The notes under the pieces are model-generated. The model was not told the DNA's origin. It worked only from the letters and a program-made list of their open reading frames with translations, and searched no databases. 64,000 nt of DNA from Burkholderia sp. Bp9143 (GTDB lineage Bacteria > Pseudomonadota > Gammaproteobacteria > Burkholderiales > Burkholderiaceae): the NCBI RefSeq assembly GCF_003853645.1, contig NZ_QTPO01000038.1:1-64000 (forward strand). The letters are read 5' to 3'. Numbering within the stretch: position 1 is the first letter of the stretch; every line of letters begins with the position of its first letter. Of this stretch, positions 35,245-42,969 are shown piece by piece. The position numbers and the translations under genes are program-made.

Positions 35245-35281
35245 TTCCCCACTTCTCTAGGCCAGTAAGGTAGCAATTGAT

Positions 35282-35495
35282 TCAGCCCAGGAGGATGCAA
35301 AGTACTTCCAGTATTCGCTCGGCCCGGGCTACTTCCGTTCGAAGCGTACCGACGTATATGCCGTCGCCATATATCAACCACGCATCCGGAGTCGGCTCGA
35401 CCGGCAATGCAGTTGTGTCCGAGATCAACACCCAATCGGCCTCGGGCAACAGCAACCAACTGCTCGCTCGCATCGGCATTCGCCCCAGGTTCTGA
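35282..35495 (+). pseudogene. C-terminal relic of a Gram-negative porin
   Basis: The stretch encodes about 70 residues of the last strands of a porin. Frame 1 gives AKYFQYSLGPGYFRSKRTDVYAV up to IYQ, and after a one-base insertion near 35380 the next frame gives HASGVGSTGNAVVSEI and ends LLARIGIRPRF with the terminal Phe and stop. The first 300 residues are missing. A strong hairpin follows. It shows that a porin gene was once located upstream of the 36 kb catabolic operon. Confidence 0.8.
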
Positions 35496-35792
35496 TCGGC
35501 TCGATGATTAATCCACCTCGCTGGCGCGGAAACGCCAGCGAGTGGCGCACTCGACGATACATGCTCTACCGACGCACCGCACTCGCCGGACGCCGCGACA
35601 GGAGGAGCGTGAGTTCTAGCGCCAGCCTACAAAAATGGGCGAATCATATGATCGCACCTGCCGCACCGTCCTGCAGCAGATCGCACCACATTGAACGCGA
35701 AGGCATCCGATAGCAAATGCAACCATGTCCTTCAAACCTGTAAGGAACAGCGTTCGAGACGGTGTAAACACTGAGCAGTCGCATATCCGATT
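35496..35792. other. Gene-free interval between porin relic and cupin promoter
   Basis: Apart from the hairpin listed separately, no coding region, repeat or promoter is evident in this roughly 300-bp stretch. Confidence 0.4.
35517..35542 (+). terminator. Hairpin after porin relic
   Basis: CTCGCTGGCG (35517-35526) and CGCCAGCGAG (35533-35542) form a perfect 10-bp stem with a 6-nt loop, 22 bp after the relic's stop. No T-run follows. Probably the old terminator of the lost porin. Confidence 0.6.
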
Positions 35793-35820
35793 GCGTTTTA
35801 TGATCATAAAACGCTATACT
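35791..35820 (+). promoter_or_regulatory. Promoter of the cupin-Ldh2-ABM-ALDH operon
   Basis: TTGCGT (35791-35796) and TATACT (35815-35820) are separated by 18 nt. The palindromic operator fills the spacer, so a bound regulator would cover the promoter. The cupin start is about 140 bp downstream. Confidence 0.6.
35793..35814. promoter_or_regulatory. GntR regulon palindrome, copy 2 (perfect)
   Basis: GCGTTTTATGA followed directly by TCATAAAACGC: a perfect 22-bp inverted repeat. Related copies lie at 33893, 41644 and 42796. It is centred between the -35 and -10 of the cupin operon, as expected for a repressor site. Confidence 0.8.
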
Positions 35821-35958
35821 CAAATCTCACAACGGGCTTCGTGCTAGACCCCTATCGGAAAGCGGCGTCATGTGGGCCGCGCACTGGATGCCCGTCTCCC
35901 CATATCAGCCTTGGCGTCGGCATACGCGGCGCCCCCATTTTTTGATCGGAGAGGCAGC

Positions 35959-36378
35959 ATGACCATGAAGACCCCCTCGGGCGCGGCCCTTCTCAAGCCG
36001 GAAACCCTGCTGACGCATGAGCGCGGCGGCGGCGCCCGCACAACGCCCCTCGTGTCGCGCGACCTGGGCACGACAAGCTTCATCACGGGATACACCTCGT
36101 TTGATCCGGGCGTGGAGATCCCCTTCCATAGCCACAACTGCCAGGAAAGCGTGGTCCTCATGGAGGGTGATGCAATTCTCGACATCGATGGTCTGGAGTA
36201 CCAGTTGAAACCTCACGACGTCACGTTCATTCCGCCCAACGTCAATCACCGCTTCCGCAACCTCTCGAAAACGAATCCGATGAAGATTCTCTGGATTTAC
36301 GCCACACCGGAAGCGACCCGCACGCTGACGGCCACGGGCCAGACGAATCCGGTCTCTGCGGAGCATGGTAAGCACTGA
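35959..36378 (+). CDS. Cupin domain protein
   Basis: Small single-domain cupin of 139 aa; ATG at 35959 has GGAG 8 nt upstream, and upstream in-frame sequence crosses the promoter area. The metal-site motif is PFHSHNCQESVVLMEGDA (H-x-H...E) near residue 53, with the second cupin motif PPNVNHRFRN (His) near residue 93. Enzymes of this size include sugar-acid isomerases such as KdgF and small dioxygenases, as well as binding or sensor proteins. Within the operon it could open or isomerise a cyclic sugar acid; this is inference. First gene of a four-gene operon. Confidence 0.82.
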   Translation: MTMKTPSGAALLKPETLLTHERGGGARTTPLVSRDLGTTSFITGYTSFDPGVEIPFHSHNCQESVVLMEGDAILDIDGLEYQLKPHDVTFIPPNVNHRFRNLSKTNPMKILWIYATPEATRTLTATGQTNPVSAEHGKH

Positions 36379-36585
36379 TCGAGTGCCTCGAGATAACCGA
36401 GTCCAGGCTCGATAGTCACCCGTTGCGTCGTGCGTCGTGAATTCTCGAACCTGTTCATTTCTGCACAGCTATACGACGCGTCGCGGCTTGCTGGGCGCCA
36501 ATTGGCGCTCCCAGGCACGCGACAGCGACTTCCCCCTCGGGTCCAGCATTGCCACCTAGATTGTCGGCATCATCAGGAGATTCAA

Positions 36586-37641
36586 ATGCCATTCACCGTT
36601 CAAGCAGAAGAGCTCACCGAATTTGGTACGGCAATTCTGGAAACCTTGGGCGTTCCTCGACAAGACGCGCACCTGCTGGCCGACAGTCTCGTCACGGCGG
36701 AGCTTTGGGGTCACTCTTCTCACGGGATGTTGCGCCTTCCCTGGTACGTTGAGCGCCTTCGCGCCGGCGTAATGACCGCCGTGACCGCACCTGAGAAAGT
36801 GCTTGATGGCGGTGCTGTCTCGATTCTCGATGGGCGTCACGGCATCGGTCAGGTGCTGACGGCGTCCGCCATACAACTCGGTATCGAGCGTGCGAGCCAA
36901 TACGGTATTAGTGCGGTCGGCATACGCAATTCAAACCATTTCGGCACGGCCGCGTATTTCACGCGAGAATCCGCCAAGGCGGGGTGTGTTGCATTCCTCG
37001 CAACCAATGCCAGTCCTGCGATGGCGCCGTGGGGGGGCCGCGAAAAAAGTGTCGGCACCAATCCGTGGTCGATCGCTGCACCGGGAGGCCGCCGTGGTGT
37101 CGCGGTGATGGATATCGCCAATACCGCGGTCGCTCGAGGCAAAATCTACCTCGCCGCGGAGCGTGGAGTGCCAATCCCCGACAACTGGGCTGCCGACGAG
37201 CAGGGTGTACCGACGACCGATGCCAGCAAGGCGATTCACGGCCTCATATTGCCGATGGCCGGGCATAAAGGGTACGTCATTTCGTTCATGATGGACGTGC
37301 TTGCTGGCGTTCTTACCGGTAGCCACTTCGGGTCAAACGTCGTTGGTCCATACGACGCCACGAAGCCAAGCGGCTGTGGCCATTTGCTGATCACGATCGA
37401 CATCAAATCGATGATGCCGGTCGCAGAATTTGAACGTCGCATGGAGACCCTGATCGATGAGATCAAGGACGTGCCGAAAGTCCATGGCGTAGAAGAAATC
37501 TTCTTCCCGGGCGAGCTTGAGGACCGCAACACCGAGAAACTGCGTGAGACCGGAATCACGCTTGCGGACAATACTTGGCAAAGCATGAGCAGACTCGCCG
37601 AAGAAACTGGCACCCCACTGCCCATTTCCGCGCACGCTTAA
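36586..37641 (+). CDS. Malate/L-lactate/ureidoglycolate dehydrogenase family (Ldh2) oxidoreductase
   Basis: NAD(P)-dependent 2-hydroxyacid dehydrogenase of 351 aa, unrelated to classical MDH. ATG at 36586 follows CAGGAGA. Typical segments are ELWGHSSHGMLRLPWYVERL near residue 42, with the conserved His, GIRNSNHFGTAAYF near residue 110 and LPMAGHKGYVISFMMDVLAGVLTG near residue 225. Members act on malate, lactate, sulfolactate, diketogulonate or imino acids. It is followed 16 bp later by the ABM gene. In this regulon it probably oxidises a 2-hydroxy acid or reduces a 2-keto acid of sugar-acid origin. Confidence 0.88.
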   Translation: MPFTVQAEELTEFGTAILETLGVPRQDAHLLADSLVTAELWGHSSHGMLRLPWYVERLRAGVMTAVTAPEKVLDGGAVSILDGRHGIGQVLTASAIQLGIERASQYGISAVGIRNSNHFGTAAYFTRESAKAGCVAFLATNASPAMAPWGGREKSVGTNPWSIAAPGGRRGVAVMDIANTAVARGKIYLAAERGVPIPDNWAADEQGVPTTDASKAIHGLILPMAGHKGYVISFMMDVLAGVLTGSHFGSNVVGPYDATKPSGCGHLLITIDIKSMMPVAEFERRMETLIDEIKDVPKVHGVEEIFFPGELEDRNTEKLRETGITLADNTWQSMSRLAEETGTPLPISAHA

Positions 37642-37657
37642 CACCCAGGAGCATTGA

Positions 37658-37960
37658 ATGATCGCGCTTATCGTTTCCCTGAAGGTCCATCCGGAACGCC
37701 TCGAAGACTTTCTCGAAGCCATCAAGGAGAACGCGACTCGCACGTTCTCCGACGAGCCCGGCTGCAAGTATTTCGACGTGACGCAGGACATCAAGGATCC
37801 TCTCCATTTCATGTTCTACGAACTTTACGAAGACGACGCGGCGATTGACGCGCACCGAGCCGCACCGCATTTCGCCAAGTGGCGCGAAGCAGCCGACCGA
37901 TGCGTGGTGAAGGGTAGCCAGGTCAACACGCTGTGCACCCAACGCTTCCACCACGCTTAA
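37658..37960 (+). CDS. Antibiotic biosynthesis monooxygenase (ABM/YgiN-like) domain protein
   Basis: A 100-aa dimeric alpha-beta barrel protein. ATG at 37658, MIALIVSLKVHPERLEDFLEAI, follows CAGGAG. Further motifs are DEPGCKYFDVTQD, FYELYEDDAAIDAHRAAPHF and a C-terminal beta strand, all standard for the ABM family. Relatives such as YgiN and LsrG act on quinols or phosphorylated furanosyl ketones, or isomerise small metabolites. It lies between the Ldh2-type dehydrogenase and the aldehyde dehydrogenase, so it probably acts on an intermediate made between them. Confidence 0.87.
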   Translation: MIALIVSLKVHPERLEDFLEAIKENATRTFSDEPGCKYFDVTQDIKDPLHFMFYELYEDDAAIDAHRAAPHFAKWREAADRCVVKGSQVNTLCTQRFHHA

Positions 37961-38018
37961 TCATGCTGCCGCGTGCAAGCAATGCGTGCGGTCATAGAAG
38001 AATTTGAAGGATCAAGTC

Positions 38019-39410
38019 ATGACACTCGAAATCACTACCGTTAATCCAGTCAACGGCGAGGCGCTCGAAACCTATCAAAGCTGGAGCGCCGAACGCATTG
38101 ACGATGCCGTGGCAGCTGGCCATGCCGCGGCCCAGTCTTGGGGCAAAGCACCGCTCGCTCAACGCGTCGCTGCCGTCCGGCGGCTCGCCGAGGAACTCCG
38201 ACGCCAAAGCGCTTCACTTAGCCAACTCGTAACCATCGAGATGGGCAAAATCGCGGCGGAAGCTGCGGGCGAAGTAGAGAAATCCGCCGTTACTGCGCTC
38301 TACTACGCTGACAATGCGGAACGCATTCTCGGCGACGAGCAAGTCAACATCGAGGGAGTCGACGCGTGGGTGAGCTACGAACCCATCGGCCTCATACTGG
38401 CAGTCATGCCGTGGAATTTCCCCGTATGGCAAGTCATGCGCTTCGCGATCCCGTCGCTGACCGCTGGAAACGGTGTGGTCCTCAAGCACTCGCCGAACGT
38501 AACGGGTTGTGCGTTGGCCCTCGAGCAGCTTTTCGTCGACGCTGGATTTCCGAAGAATCTCGTCACCACCTTGGTCGTCGCCGAACCAAACGTTCCCCAG
38601 GTCATTGACACCCTTATTCGTGACGACCGCATCGCTGCTGTGACCCTGACCGGCTCAAACCGCGCTGGAGCCGCCGTCGGCGCCGCGGCGGGGCGCGAAT
38701 CCAAGCGGTCGGTACTTGAGCTCGGTGGCTCTGACGCATTCGTCGTACTCGATGATGCGGACGTCCCGCGGGCGGTCGAGGCGGCTGTCAAGGCTCGTTT
38801 CAACAACGCCGGCCAGAGCTGCGTGTGCGCAAAACGCTTCATTGTTTCGGAGGCGATTGCCGAGACCTTCACCGAGCAGTTCGTGAAAAAGGTTGACGCC
38901 ATCGTAGTCGGCGACCCAACCGACTCGGGCACCCACATGGGGCCCCTCGCTCGAGCAGATCTGCGAGATGCGCTCGATAGCCAAGTCAAGCGTTCGCTCG
39001 AAGCGGGCGCGAAGTTGCTTACCGGCGGCAAGGCAATCGACGGCCCGGGATATTTTTACGCGCCCACGGTCATTGGTAACACTGCACCAGGCGTCGCGGC
39101 GTTCGATGAAGAAACCTTCGGCCCGCTCGCCGTTATTGCTGTCGCTAAGGACGATGGCGATGCAATCCGTTTGGCCGACGCGACCAATTTCGGTCTGTCG
39201 ATCAGCATCTGGTCGGCGTCGACAGATCGGGCGCTCGCTATTGCCAAGGGTGTTACGACCGGCGCAGCGTTCATCAATGCGATGACAGCATCCGACGCCC
39301 GCGTACCGTTCGGTGGAACGAAGAAGTCTGGGTATGGCCGAGAACTTGCAACGGCGGGTATTCGCGAGTTTACGAATACCCGAACCTACTGGACGGTCCG
39401 GCCCAAGTAA
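38019..39410 (+). CDS. NAD(P)+-dependent aldehyde dehydrogenase (succinate-semialdehyde dehydrogenase-like)
   Basis: Aldehyde-to-acid dehydrogenase of 463 aa; ATG at 38019 has AAGGA 7 nt upstream. Motifs are MPWNFPVWQVMRFA near residue 128, LTGSNRAG near 210, the base Glu in LELGGSDAFVVLDD and the nucleophile in FNNAGQSCVCAKRF. The short N terminus (ITTVNPVNGE) and the SCVCAKR form fit the GabD/Sad-like group. Last gene of the GntR-controlled operon, followed by a terminator hairpin and then the IS66 remnant. Confidence 0.9.
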   Translation: MTLEITTVNPVNGEALETYQSWSAERIDDAVAAGHAAAQSWGKAPLAQRVAAVRRLAEELRRQSASLSQLVTIEMGKIAAEAAGEVEKSAVTALYYADNAERILGDEQVNIEGVDAWVSYEPIGLILAVMPWNFPVWQVMRFAIPSLTAGNGVVLKHSPNVTGCALALEQLFVDAGFPKNLVTTLVVAEPNVPQVIDTLIRDDRIAAVTLTGSNRAGAAVGAAAGRESKRSVLELGGSDAFVVLDDADVPRAVEAAVKARFNNAGQSCVCAKRFIVSEAIAETFTEQFVKKVDAIVVGDPTDSGTHMGPLARADLRDALDSQVKRSLEAGAKLLTGGKAIDGPGYFYAPTVIGNTAPGVAAFDEETFGPLAVIAVAKDDGDAIRLADATNFGLSISIWSASTDRALAIAKGVTTGAAFINAMTASDARVPFGGTKKSGYGRELATAGIREFTNTRTYWTVRPK

Positions 39411-39430
39411 GCCGCGCGTCGTCTCAAAGA

Positions 39431-39453
39431 ATCCCTGCCGACGAGGCAGGGAT
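39431..39453 (+). terminator. Rho-independent-like terminator after ALDH
   Basis: ATCCCTGCC (39431-39439), a GACGA loop, and GGCAGGGAT (39445-39453) make a perfect 9-bp stem 20 bp after the ALDH stop, followed by a pyrimidine-rich tail. Confidence 0.72.
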
Positions 39454-39710
39454 CCTTCCATTTCCCTCAATACGACCCTCGATCCGTCCCGTTCCATCAC
39501 CTGACGCTGCGCATTCGCGTATGCGGTCTTCAAATCCCCGTGTCGCTCTGCGATTGCCTTCACGGCCCCTCTCAAAGAAAAGTTCATACGTTCGACTTTC
39601 GAAGTCCGACGGGCTTGACCGTACGTACGAAGTAAGCGGCCGGGCAACCCATCTTGAAGTTCGGTAGAGCTCTTGGGAGTATCGTGTCCACCTCACGAAT
39701 AAGCGGACAC

Positions 39711-40100
39711 GTGAACACTATCGTCGAAGAAGGAATGCGCTCTGAACGCCGCCGGCGGCGACGCTACAACGAGGAATTCAAGGCCAGAGTCGTAGCTGCC
39801 TGCCACGGTACCGGAGTATCGGTCGCAGCAGTTGCGCTGGAGCACAGGCTCAACGCGAATCTGCTGCGACGCTGGATCAATCAAGCAGAAGGCAGGCTTC
39901 CGAAAGGCCTGCCCGGCCGTCCGGCAGATTTGCAACCGACAGCTGCACTGGCATTTATGCCGATTCCACTGGAAGCTCGGAACACGCATTCGGCAGAGAT
40001 TCGGATCGAAGTACGCCGGGGAGATCAGACGGTCGCGGTAAGCTGGCCGATATCGGAGGCAGCCCAGTGTGCAGCCTGGCTGCGCGAGTGGCTGCGGTGA
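39711..40100 (+). CDS. tnpA: IS66 family accessory protein TnpA
   Basis: About 129 aa from GTG at 39711 (VNTIVEEGMRSERRRRRRY). It has the IS3/IS66 TnpA-type HTH NEEFKARVVAACHGTGVSVAAVALEHRLN, about residues 20-50, and a C-terminal domain ending AQCAAWLREWLR. Its TGA overlaps the GTG of the tnpB remnant, the normal IS66 coupling. It may still be expressed but has no partner transposase here. Confidence 0.82.
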   Translation: MNTIVEEGMRSERRRRRRYNEEFKARVVAACHGTGVSVAAVALEHRLNANLLRRWINQAEGRLPKGLPGRPADLQPTAALAFMPIPLEARNTHSAEIRIEVRRGDQTVAVSWPISEAAQCAAWLREWLR

Positions 40101-40138
40101 TCCGGATCGACGAGATCTGGTTGGCTGTCGATCCGCTG
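40097..40138 (+). pseudogene. tnpB: IS66 TnpB N-terminal remnant
   Basis: GTG at 40097 gives MIRIDEIWLAVDPL, the standard start of IS66 TnpB. The homology ends after 14 codons where the element is cut, and the remaining about 100 residues are absent. Confidence 0.75.
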
Positions 40139-40287
40139 GCTAGACGCTTACGGACATCAGGGGCATCGGGAGACTCCGCAAACGGAAATTGCACGTCGCT
40201 TCAGCTCTGTAGGGCCGGTCACCAGAGAGCGCGCAGATCTTCCGGCGCTGAAATGAGCGGACGTCACAACTCGCCCGCCCCTGCAGA

Positions 40288-41589
40288 TCACGAGTGTGCG
40301 GAAGCTGGAGCCTGCGTGTGGGAACTCTGGCCAACTACCGGCGAACGAGTCATAGTCATCACAACTACCGCACCAACGAGGAGGAGAAGCCCGGCAATCC
40401 CAAACGCCCAATCGTAGCTGCCCGTGGCCTGAATCACGTAGCCCGTCGCGATCGGAGCAATCATTCCGAAGATATTTCCCCCAACCACCACAAACGCCAT
40501 TGCTTTGGCGACGTGCTTGGCACTCGGCAGCAGATCGTTCAGCAGCGCAAAGTTCAGCGAGGTCGTCGATGCAATCCCTGCCAGCGCGATCGAAAAAATT
40601 AGCAGGAGCGTGGCGAGACTCGAGATGAACGGGACAGCCAGGATTGCAGAGCCGGTGAGCATCGCCATTGCAACCGCGTTGCGGCGCCGACCGGATCCAA
40701 CACCGCTCTTTTTCAGGTGTCGATCGCTGAGTCGGCCGACACCGATGCACAACAGCACTGCCGCGGCATAAGGAACCGCTGCGAGAGCGCCCGTGTGGGC
40801 CAGCGTCAGATGTCGCGTTGACTGCAGATAGCTCGGCAGCCACGTCAGGAAAAGATATTGCGTATAGACATTACAGCCTTGCGTGATCGCCAAACCCCAA
40901 AGTGTGCGCGACCGGAGCAGCGTGCGCAGGCCGCCGGCGGTACTCGCGTCCTCTTCGTCGACAACGACCGGGGTCGAGCTGCGCTCGCGAAGAATCTTCG
41001 CTCTCTCGTCTGACTGCAACCACCGCACCTTTTCCGGCGGATTGAAGAAGACGAGCCACGCCGCGAGCCACACGAAGCCGATGCCCCCAGCGATAACGAA
41101 CGAGAGCCGCCACCCGAAGGCCGCAACCAATGCGCCGAGGAGCACCGAACAGATGGCCGGACCGGCATACGAGCCGCTATTGAACATCGACGTGACCATC
41201 CCGCGTTCGCCTGCCGGGATCCACTGGCGAATGACCTTGCCACCGACTGGGTTGCTGGTCGACTCACCCGCCCCCATCACCAGGCGCGCGGTAATCAGGC
41301 TCGCAAAACTCGTCGCGGCGCCGGTCAGAGCTGTCGCTGCGGACCAGACGAAGATCCCGATCCCAGCCATTCGCTTGGTACCAAATCGGTCGACCAGGAA
41401 ACCCATCGGCAGAAGAAATAGTGCATAACTCCAGATAAACGAAGAGAACAGGTAACCCATGCCCACCGCGGAGAGGTGGAACTCGTGTTCGATCGGCTTT
41501 GCCGCGATCGAAAGAGCAATGCGATCCATGTAGTTGATCATGGAGAGGGAAAACAGGAAGACGGCGATCCATCCTCGGCGATACGACAT
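40288..41589 (-). CDS. MFS transporter, anion:cation symporter (ACS) type
   Basis: Inner-membrane proton symporter of 433 aa with about 12 helices. ATG at 41589 has GGAGAC upstream. Helix 1 reads GWIAVFLFSLSMINYMDRIALS, the conserved INYMDR motif of the galactonate/glucarate/tartrate transporter group. The loop 2-3 motif is GFLVDRFGTKRMAG. One of the 22-bp GntR palindromes lies 55 bp upstream, so it should be co-regulated with the cupin-Ldh2 operon and supply its substrate, likely a sugar acid or other organic anion. The gene is convergent with the IS66 remnant. Confidence 0.9.
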   Translation of the reverse strand: MSYRRGWIAVFLFSLSMINYMDRIALSIAAKPIEHEFHLSAVGMGYLFSSFIWSYALFLLPMGFLVDRFGTKRMAGIGIFVWSAATALTGAATSFASLITARLVMGAGESTSNPVGGKVIRQWIPAGERGMVTSMFNSGSYAGPAICSVLLGALVAAFGWRLSFVIAGGIGFVWLAAWLVFFNPPEKVRWLQSDERAKILRERSSTPVVVDEEDASTAGGLRTLLRSRTLWGLAITQGCNVYTQYLFLTWLPSYLQSTRHLTLAHTGALAAVPYAAAVLLCIGVGRLSDRHLKKSGVGSGRRRNAVAMAMLTGSAILAVPFISSLATLLLIFSIALAGIASTTSLNFALLNDLLPSAKHVAKAMAFVVVGGNIFGMIAPIATGYVIQATGSYDWAFGIAGLLLLVGAVVVMTMTRSPVVGQSSHTQAPASAHS

Positions 41590-41643
41590 GATTTGTCTCC
41601 AGCTGCTATGGCGGTATCGAGCCTGCCGTCGAACCCGCCTTAA

Positions 41644-41665
41644 GTGTTTTATGAGCACAAAATGC
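41644..41665. promoter_or_regulatory. GntR regulon palindrome, copy 3 (MFS promoter)
   Basis: Half-sites GTGTTTTATGA and GCACAAAATGC, matching the perfect copy at 18 of 22 positions. It lies in the gap between the gntR-type stop and the MFS start. Confidence 0.65.
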
Positions 41666-41721
41666 ACTTTGGGTTTTAAAAAAACGCCGCAGATCTCGCG
41701 GCGTCTCTTACCTGTTCAGAT

Positions 41722-42723
41722 TCACGATTCTTCGGGGAAGACCTCCTGAGCCCGCACCTTCGCCCGGCGCGCGCCATCGATATGCTCCCGAAGCAGCGTC
41801 GCGGCCTTAAGCAGATCGTTTTGGGCGATTGCATCCAGGATCGCAAGGTGTTCCTTCGCTTGTCCCTGGCGCGGCTTGCGAGCTCTTGCCTGCCGATACT
41901 CGACAAGGCGACGCAAGCGGTCCATGCGACGGACGGACTGAACAATAAAGCGGTTGCCAGACCATTTCGCGATCGTTTCGTGAAATTCGCTGTTGGCCTC
42001 GAAAAGCTCGACCGAGTTCATCGTGAGGTAGCCGGAGCCGGCAATGAACTCCTGCCGCCGGCGCAACTCCTCCAGTTCCACGCGATCTGCTTTGAACATC
42101 GGGGACATAACACCGGTCGGCTCGATAGAGGCGCGGAACAAGTAGCTCTCTTCATACGCGTCTACCGAATCAATCATCGGCATGAATTGCCAACCATGCC
42201 CGACCTGCCGCTCCAGCCAGCCCTCTTCTTGCATCCTCGACAACACACGCCGCAATTCGCTACGCGAAACTTCGTACTGGCGCATCAGGTCGGCCTCCGT
42301 GACCACATCAGGAACCCGGCGCGAAAGACGATCGTCGGCGATCTTCAGGTACAGCGGATCGTCGGGTTCGTTGAAAAAGTGCTCGGCGACCGCCGTCACA
42401 TCGCGGGCTGGCTGCGCCATGAAAAATCCGCGATTCGCGTCGTAATAAACGACACCGAGCGTCGCCAGATGGTGGAGTGCTGCATTCACCGGCGTGCGGG
42501 ACGTGCCGATTTTTTCGGCAAGCAGGGATTCCGCCAATCGATCCCCAATTGCCAGATCTTCGCGTCTGGCAAGGGCAATGATTTCGCGGGCGACACGCGT
42601 CTGCAAGGGGGTAAGGATCGGGCTTTCGAGAGAGCTGTCCATATGTTGTACGGGCGACAAATGGCCGTTCACCACGGCTGCGTGAGCCGAGGCCAAACTG
42701 GTGTGAACAACCGATTTTGCCAT
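41722..42723 (-). CDS. GntR family regulator with two winged helices and FCD domain
   Basis: Transcription factor of 333 aa; ATG at 42723 has GAGGAG upstream. A first winged HTH spans about residues 45-100 (ESLLAEKIGTSRTPVNAALHH), a second about 115-165 (ADLMRQYEVSRSELRRVL and HGWQFMP), then an FCD ligand-binding domain about 175-325 with the metal-site residues in EANSEFHETIAKWSGN and KEHLAILDAI. The gene is preceded by its own palindrome copy and flanked by another, so it is the probable regulator of the cupin, MFS and lactonase genes. The inducer is likely an organic acid. Confidence 0.88.
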   Translation of the reverse strand: MAKSVVHTSLASAHAAVVNGHLSPVQHMDSSLESPILTPLQTRVAREIIALARREDLAIGDRLAESLLAEKIGTSRTPVNAALHHLATLGVVYYDANRGFFMAQPARDVTAVAEHFFNEPDDPLYLKIADDRLSRRVPDVVTEADLMRQYEVSRSELRRVLSRMQEEGWLERQVGHGWQFMPMIDSVDAYEESYLFRASIEPTGVMSPMFKADRVELEELRRRQEFIAGSGYLTMNSVELFEANSEFHETIAKWSGNRFIVQSVRRMDRLRRLVEYRQARARKPRQGQAKEHLAILDAIAQNDLLKAATLLREHIDGARRAKVRAQEVFPEES

Positions 42724-42795
42724 TGCCGCTCTCCTCGTGAGTCTCCCTGGCGCTCCGCTCAGGGTAACCACCTGCCTCAAATGCATTTGCTTATT

Positions 42796-42817
42796 GCGTT
42801 TCATGATCATAGAATGC
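42796..42817. promoter_or_regulatory. GntR regulon palindrome, copy 4 (gntR/lactonase intergenic)
   Basis: Half-sites GCGTTTCATGA and TCATAGAATGC, matching the perfect copy at 19 of 22 positions, in the 246-bp gap between the gntR-type gene and the divergent lactonase. Suited to autoregulation and control of the lactonase. Confidence 0.7.
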
Positions 42818-42969
42818 ACAAACACGAAACGCAAGCAATGCCTGCTTGCCTTGGAGAAAACCCCGATGTTCGGCCTTCTCGGTTACCAGATGCCCCCACG
42901 GCCGGCTCGACCGGCCACTCCCGGGATACTGCTTCCGCAGGTGGCCGTCAGCGATCAGGCTGGCTAATC

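Larger units (their letters stand above)
39632..40140 (+). mobile_element. Truncated IS66-family element
   Basis: Begins near 39632 with GTAAGCGGCCGGGCAAC, which resembles an IS66-family left terminal repeat. It contains an intact tnpA and only the first 14 codons of tnpB, then stops matching at about 40140. The large tnpC and the right end are missing, so it cannot move by itself. It sits between the ALDH operon and the convergent MFS gene. Confidence 0.75.

Noticed and set aside
38655..39647. Long minus-strand open frame of about 330 codons
   Set aside because: It runs antisense through the aldehyde dehydrogenase gene, shows no domain and reflects high-GC codon bias. A possible N-terminal piece in 39415-39585 could not be identified.
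41782..42969. Upstream extension of the lactonase reading frame
   Set aside because: It is antisense to the GntR-type gene; the lactonase family begins at the ATG at 42970.
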